The position numbers and the translations under genes are program-made. A DNA stretch of 64,000 nucleotides from CAWKKW01 sp963850345 (lineage in GTDB: Bacteria; Acidobacteriota; Terriglobia; Terriglobales; Acidobacteriaceae): contig CAWKKW010000003.1 of the NCBI GenBank assembly GCA_963850345.1, forward strand, positions 186,001 to 250,000, in the 5' to 3' direction. The notes under the pieces are model-generated. The model did not search any database. It was given only the letters and a program-made list of their open reading frames with translations, and was not told the origin of the DNA. This document shows positions 9,529 through 18,428 of this stretch, piece after piece. The number at the start of each line of letters is the position of its first letter. Position 1 is the first letter of the stretch.

Positions 9529-11916
9529 ATGCAGCGGGTTTGCGGGGGCAAGTGGAGAAGATTGGGGTCGGCTGCGCTGTTGCTGGGTTTCGCGGTTGCC
9601 AGCGGGAGTGCACAGGATGCGAACCAGATGGCCGGCATGGAGGCGCATGGCGGGTTGCATGGCGCAAAGACGAGCCGGGCTCATGTGCCGAGCCCGACGA
9701 ATGCGCAGTTGGCCGACAAGCAGATGAACGAGCGGGTGGAGTCTCTGCTGAAGAAGATGACCTTGCAGGAGAAGATTGGGCAGTTAAGTCAATACTCCGC
9801 AGGATCGCCAACCGGGCCCGGCACGGGGCGAGACGACTACGGCGAGATGGTGGAGAAGGGCGACGTCGGCTCACTGTTGAATGTGGTCGGCGCCGCCAAG
9901 ACGAACCAGTTCCAGCACATGGCGATGGAGAAATCGCGGCTGCACATTCCGCTGTTGTTTGGGCTGGACGTGATTCACGGCAATCGCACGATCTTCCCTG
10001 TGCCGCTGGGGCTGGCGGCGAGTTTCGATCCCGCGTTAGTGGAGAGCGCCGCGCACATGGCTGCGGTGGAAGCGCGGGCGGATGGAATCAGCTGGGTGTT
10101 TTCGCCCATGGTGGACATTGCGCGGGACGGCCGCTGGGGACGCACGGTCGAGAGCGCAGGCGAAGATCCTTACCTGGGCAGCGCGATGGCGCGGGCCTAC
10201 ATTCACGGCTACCAGGGAAGCGATCTGAAGAGTGCGCAGGCGGTCGCGGCGTGCGTGAAACACTTCGCGGCTTACGGAGCGCCGATCGCCGGGCGCGACT
10301 ACTACGCGGTGGATATGTCGGAACTACGACTTCGCCAGACGTACCTGCCCACGTATCGAGCGGCCATCGACGCGGGCGCGGCTACGGTGATGAGCTCCTT
10401 CAATTCGCTGAATGGAGTGCCCGCGAGCGCGAACCCGCTTCTGATGACCCAGGTGTTGCGGCAGGAGTGGGGCTTTAACGGAATGGTGGTGAGCGACTGG
10501 GCGGCGGTGGCGGAGCTGATCAACCACGGCGTGGTGAGCAATGGGGCCGATGCGGCGAGAAAGGCCGTATCCGCCGGCGTAGACATGGATATGGAAGGCG
10601 ACCTCTACCGCACGCGTCTGACGGCAGCCGTGCAGCGTGGCGAGTTGGCGGAGACGGTGATCGACGAAGCGGTGCGGCGCGTGCTGCGGGTGAAGTTCGC
10701 GCTGGGATTGTTCGATCAGCCGTACGTGGAAGAGAGCGCGCCCTACAAGGCGACAGCAGAGAAGCGCGAACTGGCGCGTAAGGCGGCGGAAGAGAGCTTC
10801 GTGTTGCTGAAGAATGAGCCAATGGAAGGGGTGGGGCGGGTACTGCCGCTCAAGCCGGGAAAGACGATTGCGCTGATTGGGCCCTTCGCCGATGCCAAGG
10901 CGGAGATGCTGGGTTCGTGGATCGCCAACGGCAACCCCGAAGACGTGGTGACGCTGAAGGAAGCACTGCAAGGGAACCAGCAGGGCAAGGTGAACTTTGC
11001 GAAGGGAACGGAGATTCTCACGGCAGACAAGGCCGGGTTCGACGAGGCGCTAAAAGCAGCCAGGCAGGCAGACGTAGTGGTGATGACGCTGGGAGAGAGC
11101 GGACCGGAGATGACAGGGGAGGCTTCTTCTCGCGCGCACCTGGACTTGCCCGGCAATCAGGAGCAATTGCTCGAAGCTGTGGTTGGGATGGGGAAACCGG
11201 TGGTGCTGGTCTTGTTCAACGGACACCCGCTCGCGTTGCCTTGGGCTGCGGAACATGTGCCCGCGATCCTCGAGGCCTGGTATCCGGGAATCGAGGCTGG
11301 GCCGGCGCTAGCCAACGTGCTCACAGGCGCGGCGAATCCGAGCGGCAAGCTGCCGCTCGACTTTCCTCGTTCGGCAGGACAGGAGCCATTGTTCTATGCG
11401 CAATTTCCGACCGGGCGTCCAATCCGGGATCTCGATGTAACCCGGCCTCCCGCTAACAATGCGGAGAAGTATCTGTCGCGCTATATCGACGAATCAAACA
11501 CGGCGCAGTGGCCGTTCGGCTGGGGGCTGTCGTACACCCGGTTCTCTTACTCGGCGCCGAGTCTGAGCCAGAAGCAGATATCCGCAGGCACCGCAGCAGC
11601 GCAGCCGCAGACGCCGCTGTTGAAGGTCGCAGTGGATGTGAAGAACACCGGCGCGGTGGCTGGTAGCGAAGTGGTGCAGCTCTACGTGCGGACGACCGTG
11701 GCCAGCGTGGAACAACCCTTGCGCGAGCTGAAGGGATTTGAGCGCATCACGCTGGCTCCCGGGGAACAGAAGCATGTCGAGTTCCCGCTGAACTTTGAGG
11801 ACCTATCGTTCTACAACGTGGATCTGCAGCGAGTGATGGAGCCGACAACGGTGCAGGTCTGGGTGGGCGGAGATTCGAATGCGACCCAGTCTGCGCAATT
11901 CGAGGTGACCAAGTAG
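9529..11916 (+). CDS. bglX: Secreted GH3 beta-glucosidase (BglX-like)
   Basis: Hydrolyses terminal beta-linked glucose from oligosaccharides, probably in the periplasm. 795 aa: signal peptide at the N-terminus (RRLGSAALLLGFAVASGSAQD), GH3 N-terminal barrel with LLFGLDVIHGNRTIFPVPLG and VKHFAAYGAP, the nucleophile motif GMVVSDWAAV, the second GH3 domain with SFVLLKNEP and a C-terminal fibronectin III-like domain (DVKNTGAVAGSEVVQLYV). An AGGAG ribosome site lies just before the ATG. The gene is divergent from the YihY gene and convergent with the thioredoxin-like gene. Confidence 0.92.
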   Translation: MQRVCGGKWRRLGSAALLLGFAVASGSAQDANQMAGMEAHGGLHGAKTSRAHVPSPTNAQLADKQMNERVESLLKKMTLQEKIGQLSQYSAGSPTGPGTGRDDYGEMVEKGDVGSLLNVVGAAKTNQFQHMAMEKSRLHIPLLFGLDVIHGNRTIFPVPLGLAASFDPALVESAAHMAAVEARADGISWVFSPMVDIARDGRWGRTVESAGEDPYLGSAMARAYIHGYQGSDLKSAQAVAACVKHFAAYGAPIAGRDYYAVDMSELRLRQTYLPTYRAAIDAGAATVMSSFNSLNGVPASANPLLMTQVLRQEWGFNGMVVSDWAAVAELINHGVVSNGADAARKAVSAGVDMDMEGDLYRTRLTAAVQRGELAETVIDEAVRRVLRVKFALGLFDQPYVEESAPYKATAEKRELARKAAEESFVLLKNEPMEGVGRVLPLKPGKTIALIGPFADAKAEMLGSWIANGNPEDVVTLKEALQGNQQGKVNFAKGTEILTADKAGFDEALKAARQADVVVMTLGESGPEMTGEASSRAHLDLPGNQEQLLEAVVGMGKPVVLVLFNGHPLALPWAAEHVPAILEAWYPGIEAGPALANVLTGAANPSGKLPLDFPRSAGQEPLFYAQFPTGRPIRDLDVTRPPANNAEKYLSRYIDESNTAQWPFGWGLSYTRFSYSAPSLSQKQISAGTAAAQPQTPLLKVAVDVKNTGAVAGSEVVQLYVRTTVASVEQPLRELKGFERITLAPGEQKHVEFPLNFEDLSFYNVDLQRVMEPTTVQVWVGGDSNATQSAQFEVTK

Positions 11917-11919
11917 GTT

Positions 11920-11967
11920 GAGGGTGCTGCGATCCGGTCGGCGGCAGGGGTGCAAGGGCGCACCCTC
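11920..11967. terminator. Candidate stem-loop between convergent genes
   Basis: GAGGGTGC at 11920-11927 and GCACCCTC at 11960-11967 form a perfect 8-bp stem with a 32-base loop in the short gap between the GH3 stop and the convergent thioredoxin-like stop. There is no T-run, so it is a weak terminator candidate. Confidence 0.4.
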
Positions 11968-11978
11968 CGCTGATTCGA

Positions 11979-12467
11979 TCAGGAGCGCTTCGGCTTCCAC
12001 TTCATCAGGAAGTCGGTGACCGAGGTGGATTCCATCTTGCGAATGGCTTCGAATTCCCCATTCTTCTGGCTGTAAATGACACGGCCATGCGCATCGAGGA
12101 CGGCAAGTCCGGGTACGCCCTTTTTCAACGGGACCTGGTATTTCTCGGCGAGATCGGTGTTGCGGTCGTAGTGGCCTATGTTTACGTGGACCAGCACGTA
12201 GTTGTTGTTGAGCAGCCCGACATTGGCCGGATCGTGGAAGTACAGATCCAGCACCTGGCAATCGCCGCACCAGTTCCCGCCAAAGTCGAGCAGCACGCGT
12301 TTATGCTCGCGGGCTGCGGTCGCCAGGGCGCTTTGGATTTCAGCGTGGGCGTCGGCGGTATCGGAGTAGATCTGCCGGGTTTCGGCGGTGGCCACGAAAC
12401 TGGTCAGAAGAGTGGCCGTTAGTAGAACGGCGGCGCGAACCGAACGGGTGAAGGTGTGTGCGTGCAT
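11979..12467 (-). CDS. Exported thioredoxin-fold protein
   Basis: 162 aa with a signal peptide (VRAAVLLTATLLTSFVATAE) followed by a thioredoxin-like domain: RVLLDFGGNWCGDCQVLDLYF gives the redox CxxC as WCGDC, and GVPGLAVLD carries the cis-proline. These proteins reduce or exchange disulfides, or handle thiol redox in the periplasm; the partner is unknown. An AGGATC ribosome site lies immediately before the ATG. It is close to the lipid kinase gene on the same strand, with a 120-bp gap. Confidence 0.85.
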   Translation of the reverse strand: MHAHTFTRSVRAAVLLTATLLTSFVATAETRQIYSDTADAHAEIQSALATAAREHKRVLLDFGGNWCGDCQVLDLYFHDPANVGLLNNNYVLVHVNIGHYDRNTDLAEKYQVPLKKGVPGLAVLDAHGRVIYSQKNGEFEAIRKMESTSVTDFLMKWKPKRS

Positions 12468-12587
12468 GATCCTGGCGAACTCCTGAAAGGGTGAGACTTC
12501 GTCTCTCTTCTAACAATGATAGCGGGACGGGCACAGAGGATGCTAAATCGTCTCGGGCGCTTCTGGATGGCGAGGGAGAATACCCCG

Positions 12588-13553
12588 TCAGGCCGCCGGC
12601 GGGTTGGGCCAGAGAAGATGGATTGTCTGATCGGAGACGGTCATGACGGATTCGGAAGCGCCGAGGACTTCACCGTCTGCTTCGACCAGGACCGGGCGTT
12701 CGTAGACGGCATCGGCGATGGGGCGACAGACGACGCGGACGGCGTCGAAGTATTCCACGCGGGCACCGTGTTTGCTGGGGTGGGAAGCACGAGTAAGGGC
12801 GCGAAAGCTGGCCTGCGCCAGGCCGGCGCGGGTGGTGGCTTCGCACACGGCAAGTCGCAGAGTGGGCGCGTCGAGTGAGCCGCCGGGCCGCCAGCGATTC
12901 AATTCTGGAATCCGGGTGGCGACGGCCTCGGAGACGTTGCGCCTCTGGGTTTGGCCGTCGGCGGTGGTGATGTCGATTTCGAAGAGTTCGATGCGCTGGC
13001 GAAGGAGCAGATCGATACCGGCAAAGTAGTAGGCGGCGCGGCCGCTGAAACGCTTGCCCCACTGTTCCGCAGCGTTCATCAGGTAGGCATGGGTGCCGAG
13101 TCCGGCGACGCACAGGAAGTGCCAGGTGCCGGGGGTGCGATGACCGGGACGGTGGCAGGTGAGTTTTCCAAGGCGGACCTGCCGAGGCTGGCTCCGGAGC
13201 AGCAGTTGTGCGGCCTGCACCGGGTTGCGCGGCAGGTGCAGGTTTTGGGCGAGGACATTGCCGGTTCCGAAGGGAAGAATGCCAACCGGAGTGTCTGTGC
13301 CGGCGACGCCCTGAATAACGTCGAACATCGTTCCATCGCCACCGCAGACGAGGATGGTGTCAAAACCGGCTGCAATGGCCTCCCGAGCCTGGTCACCTGC
13401 CGAGCGGGCGGAGAGTGTCTTCTGCAAGTCAACCTGAAGCTGGTTGGAACGAAGCAGTGCGATGACCTTCTGGATGGCGGCTTGCTGGCGGCGTCTTTGT
13501 TCGAGGAACGGGTTAACGAACAACACGACTTTCCGCATGGTCCGCATCAGCAT
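12588..13553 (-). CDS. Diacylglycerol/sphingosine kinase-like lipid kinase
   Basis: DAGK-catalytic-domain protein that would phosphorylate a lipid such as diacylglycerol. Motifs: VVLFVNPFLEQ at the N-terminus, LVCGGDGTMFDVIQG (the nucleotide-binding GGDGT) and GILPFGTGNVLAQNL. The C-terminal NADK-like domain ends with ERPVLVEADGEVLG. About 321 aa from the ATG at 13553; ATGs at 13547 and 13538 are alternatives and no strong ribosome site decides among them. It lies 35 bp downstream of the small beta-solenoid protein, likely in one transcript. Confidence 0.85.
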   Translation of the reverse strand: MLMRTMRKVVLFVNPFLEQRRRQQAAIQKVIALLRSNQLQVDLQKTLSARSAGDQAREAIAAGFDTILVCGGDGTMFDVIQGVAGTDTPVGILPFGTGNVLAQNLHLPRNPVQAAQLLLRSQPRQVRLGKLTCHRPGHRTPGTWHFLCVAGLGTHAYLMNAAEQWGKRFSGRAAYYFAGIDLLLRQRIELFEIDITTADGQTQRRNVSEAVATRIPELNRWRPGGSLDAPTLRLAVCEATTRAGLAQASFRALTRASHPSKHGARVEYFDAVRVVCRPIADAVYERPVLVEADGEVLGASESVMTVSDQTIHLLWPNPPAA

Positions 13554-13588
13554 ACAGGAGCGTAGTGAACGCCGGTGCGGCCGCGCGG

Positions 13589-14116
13589 TTAGCGATAGGG
13601 CAGGCCGTACATGGGGCGATTGCGATAGAAGAGCCATCGGAAGAAGCGCACGATCATCCAGATGATCAAGGCCACCACCAGGAACGGCAGAAGGATGACG
13701 ATGGGCATGATGATGACGCTTTCGTGACCGATGACCGCCGTTGAGGCCAGCCGGCGGGAACCGCCGATGACGACGAGGTCGTGGCCGATGCTGGCGTTTT
13801 CAGCGACGGAGACATTGCCGGCGATCGCGACTACATCGTGAGCGGCCGTGCCTCGTACCTGCACACTGCCCAGGATGGCGACGATGTCGCGATCCACAGT
13901 GCCGTCTACCTCGACCGAGCAGAGGATGCAGACCACGTCGCGAGCCTCTTGTCCCGGACCGATGACCACGCGGGAGGCGAAGTGAACCACGTCCTGGCGG
14001 TCTGTAGCCGCATGAACATCGTCATCCTGCGCCCCGGCCGCGAGGGGCAGGCCAGCCGCGGCGGCGAGCGTGACGAAAAGGACCAGACGACGCGTTCCGA
14101 GAAGAAAACCGGGCAT
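13589..14116 (-). CDS. Small secreted/membrane beta-solenoid protein
   Basis: 175 aa with a signal peptide (LVLFVTLAAAAGLPLAAGAQD), then about five imperfect repeats of the pattern V-x-[VI]-x-G-x-[AV]-x-x-D-V-V-[AC]-I, for example RDIVAILGSVQVRGTAAHD, as in bactofilin-like or polymer-forming beta-solenoids. It ends with one hydrophobic helix (PIVILLPFLVVALIIWMIVRF) and a basic tail, so the solenoid should be outside with a C-terminal membrane anchor. Function not known; a structural or envelope role is inference. Confidence 0.75.
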   Translation of the reverse strand: MPGFLLGTRRLVLFVTLAAAAGLPLAAGAQDDDVHAATDRQDVVHFASRVVIGPGQEARDVVCILCSVEVDGTVDRDIVAILGSVQVRGTAAHDVVAIAGNVSVAENASIGHDLVVIGGSRRLASTAVIGHESVIIMPIVILLPFLVVALIIWMIVRFFRWLFYRNRPMYGLPYR

Positions 14117-14225
14117 GAGTAGCCTCCGGAGGGCGAGAGCCTTCCTGTGGCAAGTTTACGAATGCGGCAGACGGAAGGTTCCCTGGAATCGTAAGTAGCA
14201 CCAAGGCGGTTCTGGAATGCACCTG

Positions 14226-15080
14226 TTAGTCGAAGATCACCGTCTTGTTGGCGAAGGCGAGGATGCGGTGCTCGAGGTGCCAGCGCACGGCCCGCGAGAG
14301 CACCAGGCGCTCCAGGTCGCGACCTTTGGCAACCAGATCGGTGAGCTGATCGCTGTGCGAGATGCGGATAACATCCTGTTCGATGATGGGGCCGTCGTCG
14401 AGGACTTCGGTGACATAGTGGCTGGTCGAGCCGATGAGCTTCACGCCTCGTTCATAAGCCGCGTGGTAGGGGCGGGCGCCGGTAAACGCCGGCAGAAAGG
14501 AGTGATGCACGTTGATGATGCGGCGCGGATAGCGATGGACGAATTCGGCGGAGAGCACTTGCATGTAGCGAGCCAGGATCACCAGTTCAATGGACTGATT
14601 GCTCAGGAGCTCAAGCTGTTGTTCTTCGGCTTGCGCGCGAGTATCAGGCGTGACCGGGAGAAAGTGGAAGGGAATGTTGTGGAAGTCGGCGAGAGCACGC
14701 GCATTCTCATGGTTGCTAACGATGAGCGCGAGGTTGCAATGCAGTTCGCCGGACTGGTAGCGGTAGAGAAGATCGGCCAGGCAATGCAGGTAGTGAGAGA
14801 CGAAGATGGCCACATTGGCTTTGCGCTCGCGATAGGCGAGTTGCCAGCTCATCCGGTAGATGTCGGCAATGGGAGCAAAGACGGCTGGAAATTCGGCCTC
14901 GCTGAGGCGGAAACCCTCGAGGTCAAACTCAACCCGCATGAAGAAGAGGCCGAGGATGTTGTCCTGGTGCTGATCCGCATGCAGGATGCTGGCGTTGTGG
15001 TCGTATAGGAAGTTAGCAATTGCGGCGACCAGGCCCTTACGGTCGGGACAGTTGATGAGCAGGATTGCGGTCTTGACCAT
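14226..15080 (-). CDS. purU: Formyltetrahydrofolate deformylase
   Basis: Hydrolyses 10-formyl-THF to formate and THF, balancing one-carbon pools. 284 aa: an N-terminal ACT domain (LLINCPDRKGLVAAIANFL) and a formyltransferase-fold catalytic domain with SNHENARALAD, INVHHSFLPAFTGARPYH, GSTSHYVTEVLDDGPIIEQD and the C-terminal LSRAVRWHLEHRI. All are PurU hallmarks, including the catalytic Asp in DDGPI. Standalone gene. Confidence 0.95.
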   Translation of the reverse strand: MVKTAILLINCPDRKGLVAAIANFLYDHNASILHADQHQDNILGLFFMRVEFDLEGFRLSEAEFPAVFAPIADIYRMSWQLAYRERKANVAIFVSHYLHCLADLLYRYQSGELHCNLALIVSNHENARALADFHNIPFHFLPVTPDTRAQAEEQQLELLSNQSIELVILARYMQVLSAEFVHRYPRRIINVHHSFLPAFTGARPYHAAYERGVKLIGSTSHYVTEVLDDGPIIEQDVIRISHSDQLTDLVAKGRDLERLVLSRAVRWHLEHRILAFANKTVIFD

Positions 15081-15211
15081 AGCGGGCGAGTGTCCATTGT
15101 AGTGATGGCGAATCTGGCTACGGCTGGAGGCTAAGCCGAGCGTGGACCGGGAAGAACGGAGCCGCGAACCGGAGGGGGCGGTTCCGATGAGCCGATTTAG
15201 CTTCGCCAGCG

Positions 15212-15877
15212 CTAAACCTTTCGCGCTTCCAACTCCATCTCGGCGGCGGCTTCGGCAGCAGCGGCGGCAAGGACGCGGTGATGGATGGTGAACAGGGCTA
15301 GTTCGAGACGATCGGAGACGCCGGTCTTGTCGAAGATGACGCGGAGGTAGTTTTTCACCACTTGTTCGGTGGTGTTGAGGCGCGAGGCGATTTCCTTGTT
15401 CTTCATGCCTTGCACGATGAGCGAAAGAATCTTGAGTTCTTTAGGCGTGAGCCGTGCCTGGACGTTGGTGCCGACGAGGTCTTCCTGATCGGGAGCCAAC
15501 TGCGCCCCGACTGGAGGGACGGCCGTGTCTCCCGCCGCAACCCGGCGAACGCATTCGATCAGCACGGCACTGGTGGACCCGCGGAAGATGACCCCGCTGG
15601 CTCCCTGCGAGGTGTACTGGATATAGGGCTCGACGTTCTCGGCGATGATGATGACCCGGCTGCGGGAGAGGTTGGCAATCTCCATGAGGCGGGGCACATC
15701 AGGCTTGATGGCCGAGGCGACGATAATGATGGCTTCGCGGAAGGTTTCGGCGGCATGGTAGAGGCGGGCAAAATCGGGGCACTGGGCCACGATGTGAACT
15801 CCGTCCTCGGTCGACAGCAGCTTGGCAATTCCCGCCCGGTAGATGGCCTGATTGTCAGCGATGATGATCTTGTACAT
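15212..15877 (-). CDS. LuxR/NarL-type response regulator with degenerate receiver
   Basis: 221 aa transcription factor. The N-terminal receiver-like domain (YKIIIADNQAIYRAGI) keeps the first acidic residue, but where the phospho-acceptor Asp belongs the sequence reads IIIVASAIKP, placing Ser at the Asp position. The conserved Lys of the GYLLK-type segment is Arg (GVIFRGS). The C-terminal LuxR helix-turn-helix is intact: LTPKELKILSLIVQGMKNKE, then EIASRLNTTEQVVKNYL. It probably works without classical phosphorylation. It is followed by an Ala/Glu-rich tail. No histidine kinase is adjacent. Two palindromes lie in its upstream region. Confidence 0.88.
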   Translation of the reverse strand: MYKIIIADNQAIYRAGIAKLLSTEDGVHIVAQCPDFARLYHAAETFREAIIIVASAIKPDVPRLMEIANLSRSRVIIIAENVEPYIQYTSQGASGVIFRGSTSAVLIECVRRVAAGDTAVPPVGAQLAPDQEDLVGTNVQARLTPKELKILSLIVQGMKNKEIASRLNTTEQVVKNYLRVIFDKTGVSDRLELALFTIHHRVLAAAAAEAAAEMELEARKV

Positions 15878-15948
15878 AGCGATGCCTGTCGACGTAAGCG
15901 GCGCGAGACGCAGTATGCGGGTCGATGCCGGCTGTCTTCCCTAGCCTA

Positions 15949-16001
15949 GATGCAATTGCATCGTGCTGGTGAGTATTCTGACACGGGTAAGGCAAATTGC
16001 C
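15949..16001. promoter_or_regulatory. Paired palindromes upstream of the LuxR-type regulator
   Basis: GATGCAATTGCATC (15949-15962) is a perfect 14-bp palindrome and GGCAAATTGCC (15991-16001) is an 11-bp palindrome. Both centre on GCAA(A)TTGC, with centres about 40 bp (four helical turns) apart and 70-125 bp before the regulator start. This looks like a pair of operator sites, possibly for autoregulation. The rest of the 15878-16329 gap shows no convincing gene. Confidence 0.45.
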
Positions 16002-16329
16002 ATCTACCCACGTATGAAGTTTTTTGTAGCCGCTACAGTGACTTGAAATAGTACGAGGAATCTGGGCGCACGGATTCAAATGCGGTCACCAGTTTTTCCA
16101 GGCACTCTGCAATCTTCAATAGTCATGAGCCTTTGCGATGCTTGCCGGAGCGGCTGGTCTCGGTGCCGGAAGCGATCGCGGGAGCTCAGCAGGGCAGCAT
16201 CGGATCCGACTCTCAGGTAAAAACGATTGCCACGGTTGCAAACGGAATCTTTGCACAAAGGTATTAAAAGTGAAACGTGAATTTGGGAGGCGCAGGGAAC
16301 TGTGGCCCAGAGTTCTAAATTGGAGCCCG

Positions 16330-16542
16330 TTACGCGTCCATCTCGCTTGCATTGGTAGGGAACGCGGCGCCGCGCTCGGTGATAGCGGACGAGTACAGCG
16401 TGTAGCTATCTTCAATCCGGTCGAGATAGCAATTAAGCTCTTCGGCGATAGCGTCGGAGTCTTCATCTTTCACAACGAGAGTGGCAGTCACAATTCGATA
16501 GGTCATAGCGGGGAGGATCGTTTCCTGTGGTTGATATCGCAT
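16330..16542 (-). CDS. Small conserved-looking hypothetical protein (70 aa)
   Basis: 70 aa, acidic, with an alternating strand-helix pattern (YRIVTATLVVKDEDSDAIAE, then ELNCYLDRIEDSYTLYSSAI). It looks like a compact alpha/beta domain with no signal peptide or membrane segment. The ATG at 16542 has AAAGGGGTG about 8 bases upstream; ATG at 16506 is an alternative. I do not recognise the family. It stands alone, oriented toward the LuxR-type regulator. Confidence 0.5.
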   Translation of the reverse strand: MRYQPQETILPAMTYRIVTATLVVKDEDSDAIAEELNCYLDRIEDSYTLYSSAITERGAAFPTNASEMDA

Positions 16543-16832
16543 TCACGGCACCCCTTTGCTTCTGGCGTAGGCGGCTGGTGAATTAACTGGAGAGTAACGG
16601 GCTTCGGAAAGACTGGGCAATACAACTTCTGTCTAATCGCCGCGACTTTTGAATCGTCGACCGCGAAGGACGGCTTGATCAGCGCGATCCGGTTCAACGA
16701 GGCAATTGCGGTGACCACTTGGAATTTCGCCGAGAGACGGGGTCAGACGTTGCTTGTCAATTGCTGTGTCGCGCTGCACAGTGCTCACAACTCGCAATGC
16801 GACAATAGCTTGTTGCGGAAAGAGCATGAAGC

Positions 16833-17786
16833 TTGAAACAACCGATCCGGAATGACAACAGTATAAAGAAAATCGTCGTTATCGGAGCTGGGGTTCAAGG
16901 TACTGTATTCGGCGTCCGCCTTGCGCAAAAAGGCCACGAAGTTACCCTCATTGCGCGCTCCGGTCGAGCCAAGGAGCTTCGGGAGGCCGGCGCCACGATT
17001 TTGGATATTGAAACCTCAGAGACATCCACTGTTTTTCTGCCCATTCTGGAAAGCCTCCCGCCTGAGTGTTTGGCGGATCTGTGTATCGTTGCTGTCCGCC
17101 GGGAACAGATTATGGAGGTCCTCGCGGACCTTGTTCGTGCACCGGCAATTCGCCGCATCGTGTTCCTGACAAATCACGCAAACGGCTCCGAAGACATCTT
17201 TACCAAGCTGGGCCGGTCGCGAACCGTCATTGCGTTTCCTGGAGTTGCCGGAAGCAGCGAGGGCGGTAATGTGCGCTACTGCTTGATTCCGCAGCAACCA
17301 ACCTCTGTGGAGGTTGATGCACCGGACATCGCTTGGTTGTTTCGTCAAGCGGGGTTCCCGGTGGCTGAAGTGAAAGATATGGATGCTTGGTTGCGTCGAC
17401 ACGCGGTCTTCATCACGGCAATTGTTGGTGTGCTCTATGAAAATAGTTGCGACGCAAGAAAACTGGCGGGAAACCGGGAGGCGGTTCGCGCATTCATCTG
17501 CGCGGTACGTGAAGGCTGGTTAGCACTCGACAGAAGGCGAGGGCCACCGGCGCCTTTTGCGTTGCGAATGATCCTCTGCTGGATTCCTTTGCGCTTTTCA
17601 GTAACCTACTGGTGCAAGCTGCTTGCCTCACATCGCGGCGATCTTTACTTTGCTCAGCATGCAAGGCATGCTCCGGTCGAAATGGTGTCGCTCGCTGCTG
17701 ATGTCCGCGCCCTCGCTAAGGAAAGCGAAGCGCCGGGACTATACAGGTTGCTTCGTTCGATCGACCGATGGCATCCAGCTGTGTAG
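16833..17786 (+). CDS. Ketopantoate reductase-like (ApbA/PanE family) oxidoreductase
   Basis: 317 aa. The N-terminal Rossmann fold has KIVVIGAGVQGTVFGVRLAQ and VTLIARSGRAKEL, the NAD(P)-binding pattern of the PanE/ApbA family. The C-terminal half is helical but does not show the clear PanE substrate motifs, so the substrate is uncertain. The start is TTG at 16833 because an in-frame stop lies just before it; GGAAAGAG is at suitable spacing. Codons here are less GC-rich than in the neighbours, which could mean transfer or low expression. Confidence 0.7.
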   Translation: MKQPIRNDNSIKKIVVIGAGVQGTVFGVRLAQKGHEVTLIARSGRAKELREAGATILDIETSETSTVFLPILESLPPECLADLCIVAVRREQIMEVLADLVRAPAIRRIVFLTNHANGSEDIFTKLGRSRTVIAFPGVAGSSEGGNVRYCLIPQQPTSVEVDAPDIAWLFRQAGFPVAEVKDMDAWLRRHAVFITAIVGVLYENSCDARKLAGNREAVRAFICAVREGWLALDRRRGPPAPFALRMILCWIPLRFSVTYWCKLLASHRGDLYFAQHARHAPVEMVSLAADVRALAKESEAPGLYRLLRSIDRWHPAV

Positions 17787-18026
17787 TCACAATCCAATGA
17801 AGGATCAGCCAAACCGCGGCGTTTTCTCCTGCGCGGCAATCGGTGCACAGAAGCCGGGACCTGTGTGAGCTCCCGCTTCTGGTCGACAGCGGCTGCTTTG
17901 CCTCTAGGTTGATCTTCACCTATGGATGCCAGTAACAGTTATGTTTTTTCTCTCCTCCCTTCTCTATTTAAACAGCAGGCCTGGAGTGCATCTTATTCAC
18001 GAGCAGTAAGGACGAGGTGCACAGAA

Positions 18027-18413
18027 ATGAGAAGCAAATTCAGGAACATGGCGTTCATCACCGCGCTGGCAGTCGGTGCGACCGGAGTGAATCTGATGCC
18101 GGTGGTCGCGATCGCGCAGGATCAGGATCGGCATGACGATCGGGATCGGCACGACGATCGCGATCGGCAGCAGCAGGGCAACTACGCAAATAGCCGGTTT
18201 TACCAAATGGGCCAACGCGAAGGCGAGCAGGATCACCAGCGCAACCGGCGCAAGACTCACAATCACCATTTCCGGTCGGACGACGATCGGCGGGCGTATG
18301 ACATGGGCTACCAGACGGCATGGGGTAATGGCGACCAGAACATGCGGCACGACGACCGGCATGACGACCGGCACGATGACCACCATGACGATCATCAGGA
18401 CCAGCCCCACTAA
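18027..18413 (+). CDS. Small secreted His/Asp/Arg-rich protein
   Basis: 128 aa from ATG at 18027: signal peptide (FITALAVGATGVNLMPVVAIAQ), then a low-complexity mature part starting DQDRHDDRDRHDDRDR, a short middle region (YDMGYQTAWGNGDQN) and a C-terminal RHDD/HHDD repeat. Roughly every second or third residue is His or Asp, so metal binding in the periplasm is plausible, but no known family is recognised. A strong hairpin follows the stop. Confidence 0.7.
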   Translation: MRSKFRNMAFITALAVGATGVNLMPVVAIAQDQDRHDDRDRHDDRDRQQQGNYANSRFYQMGQREGEQDHQRNRRKTHNHHFRSDDDRRAYDMGYQTAWGNGDQNMRHDDRHDDRHDDHHDDHQDQPH

Positions 18414-18428
18414 GCAGGGCGAGTGGTC

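Noticed and set aside
16040..16265. Protein-like frame on the plus strand (about 70 codons)
   Set aside because: No start codon or ribosome site, ordinary codon usage, no recognisable domain; could be a chance frame.
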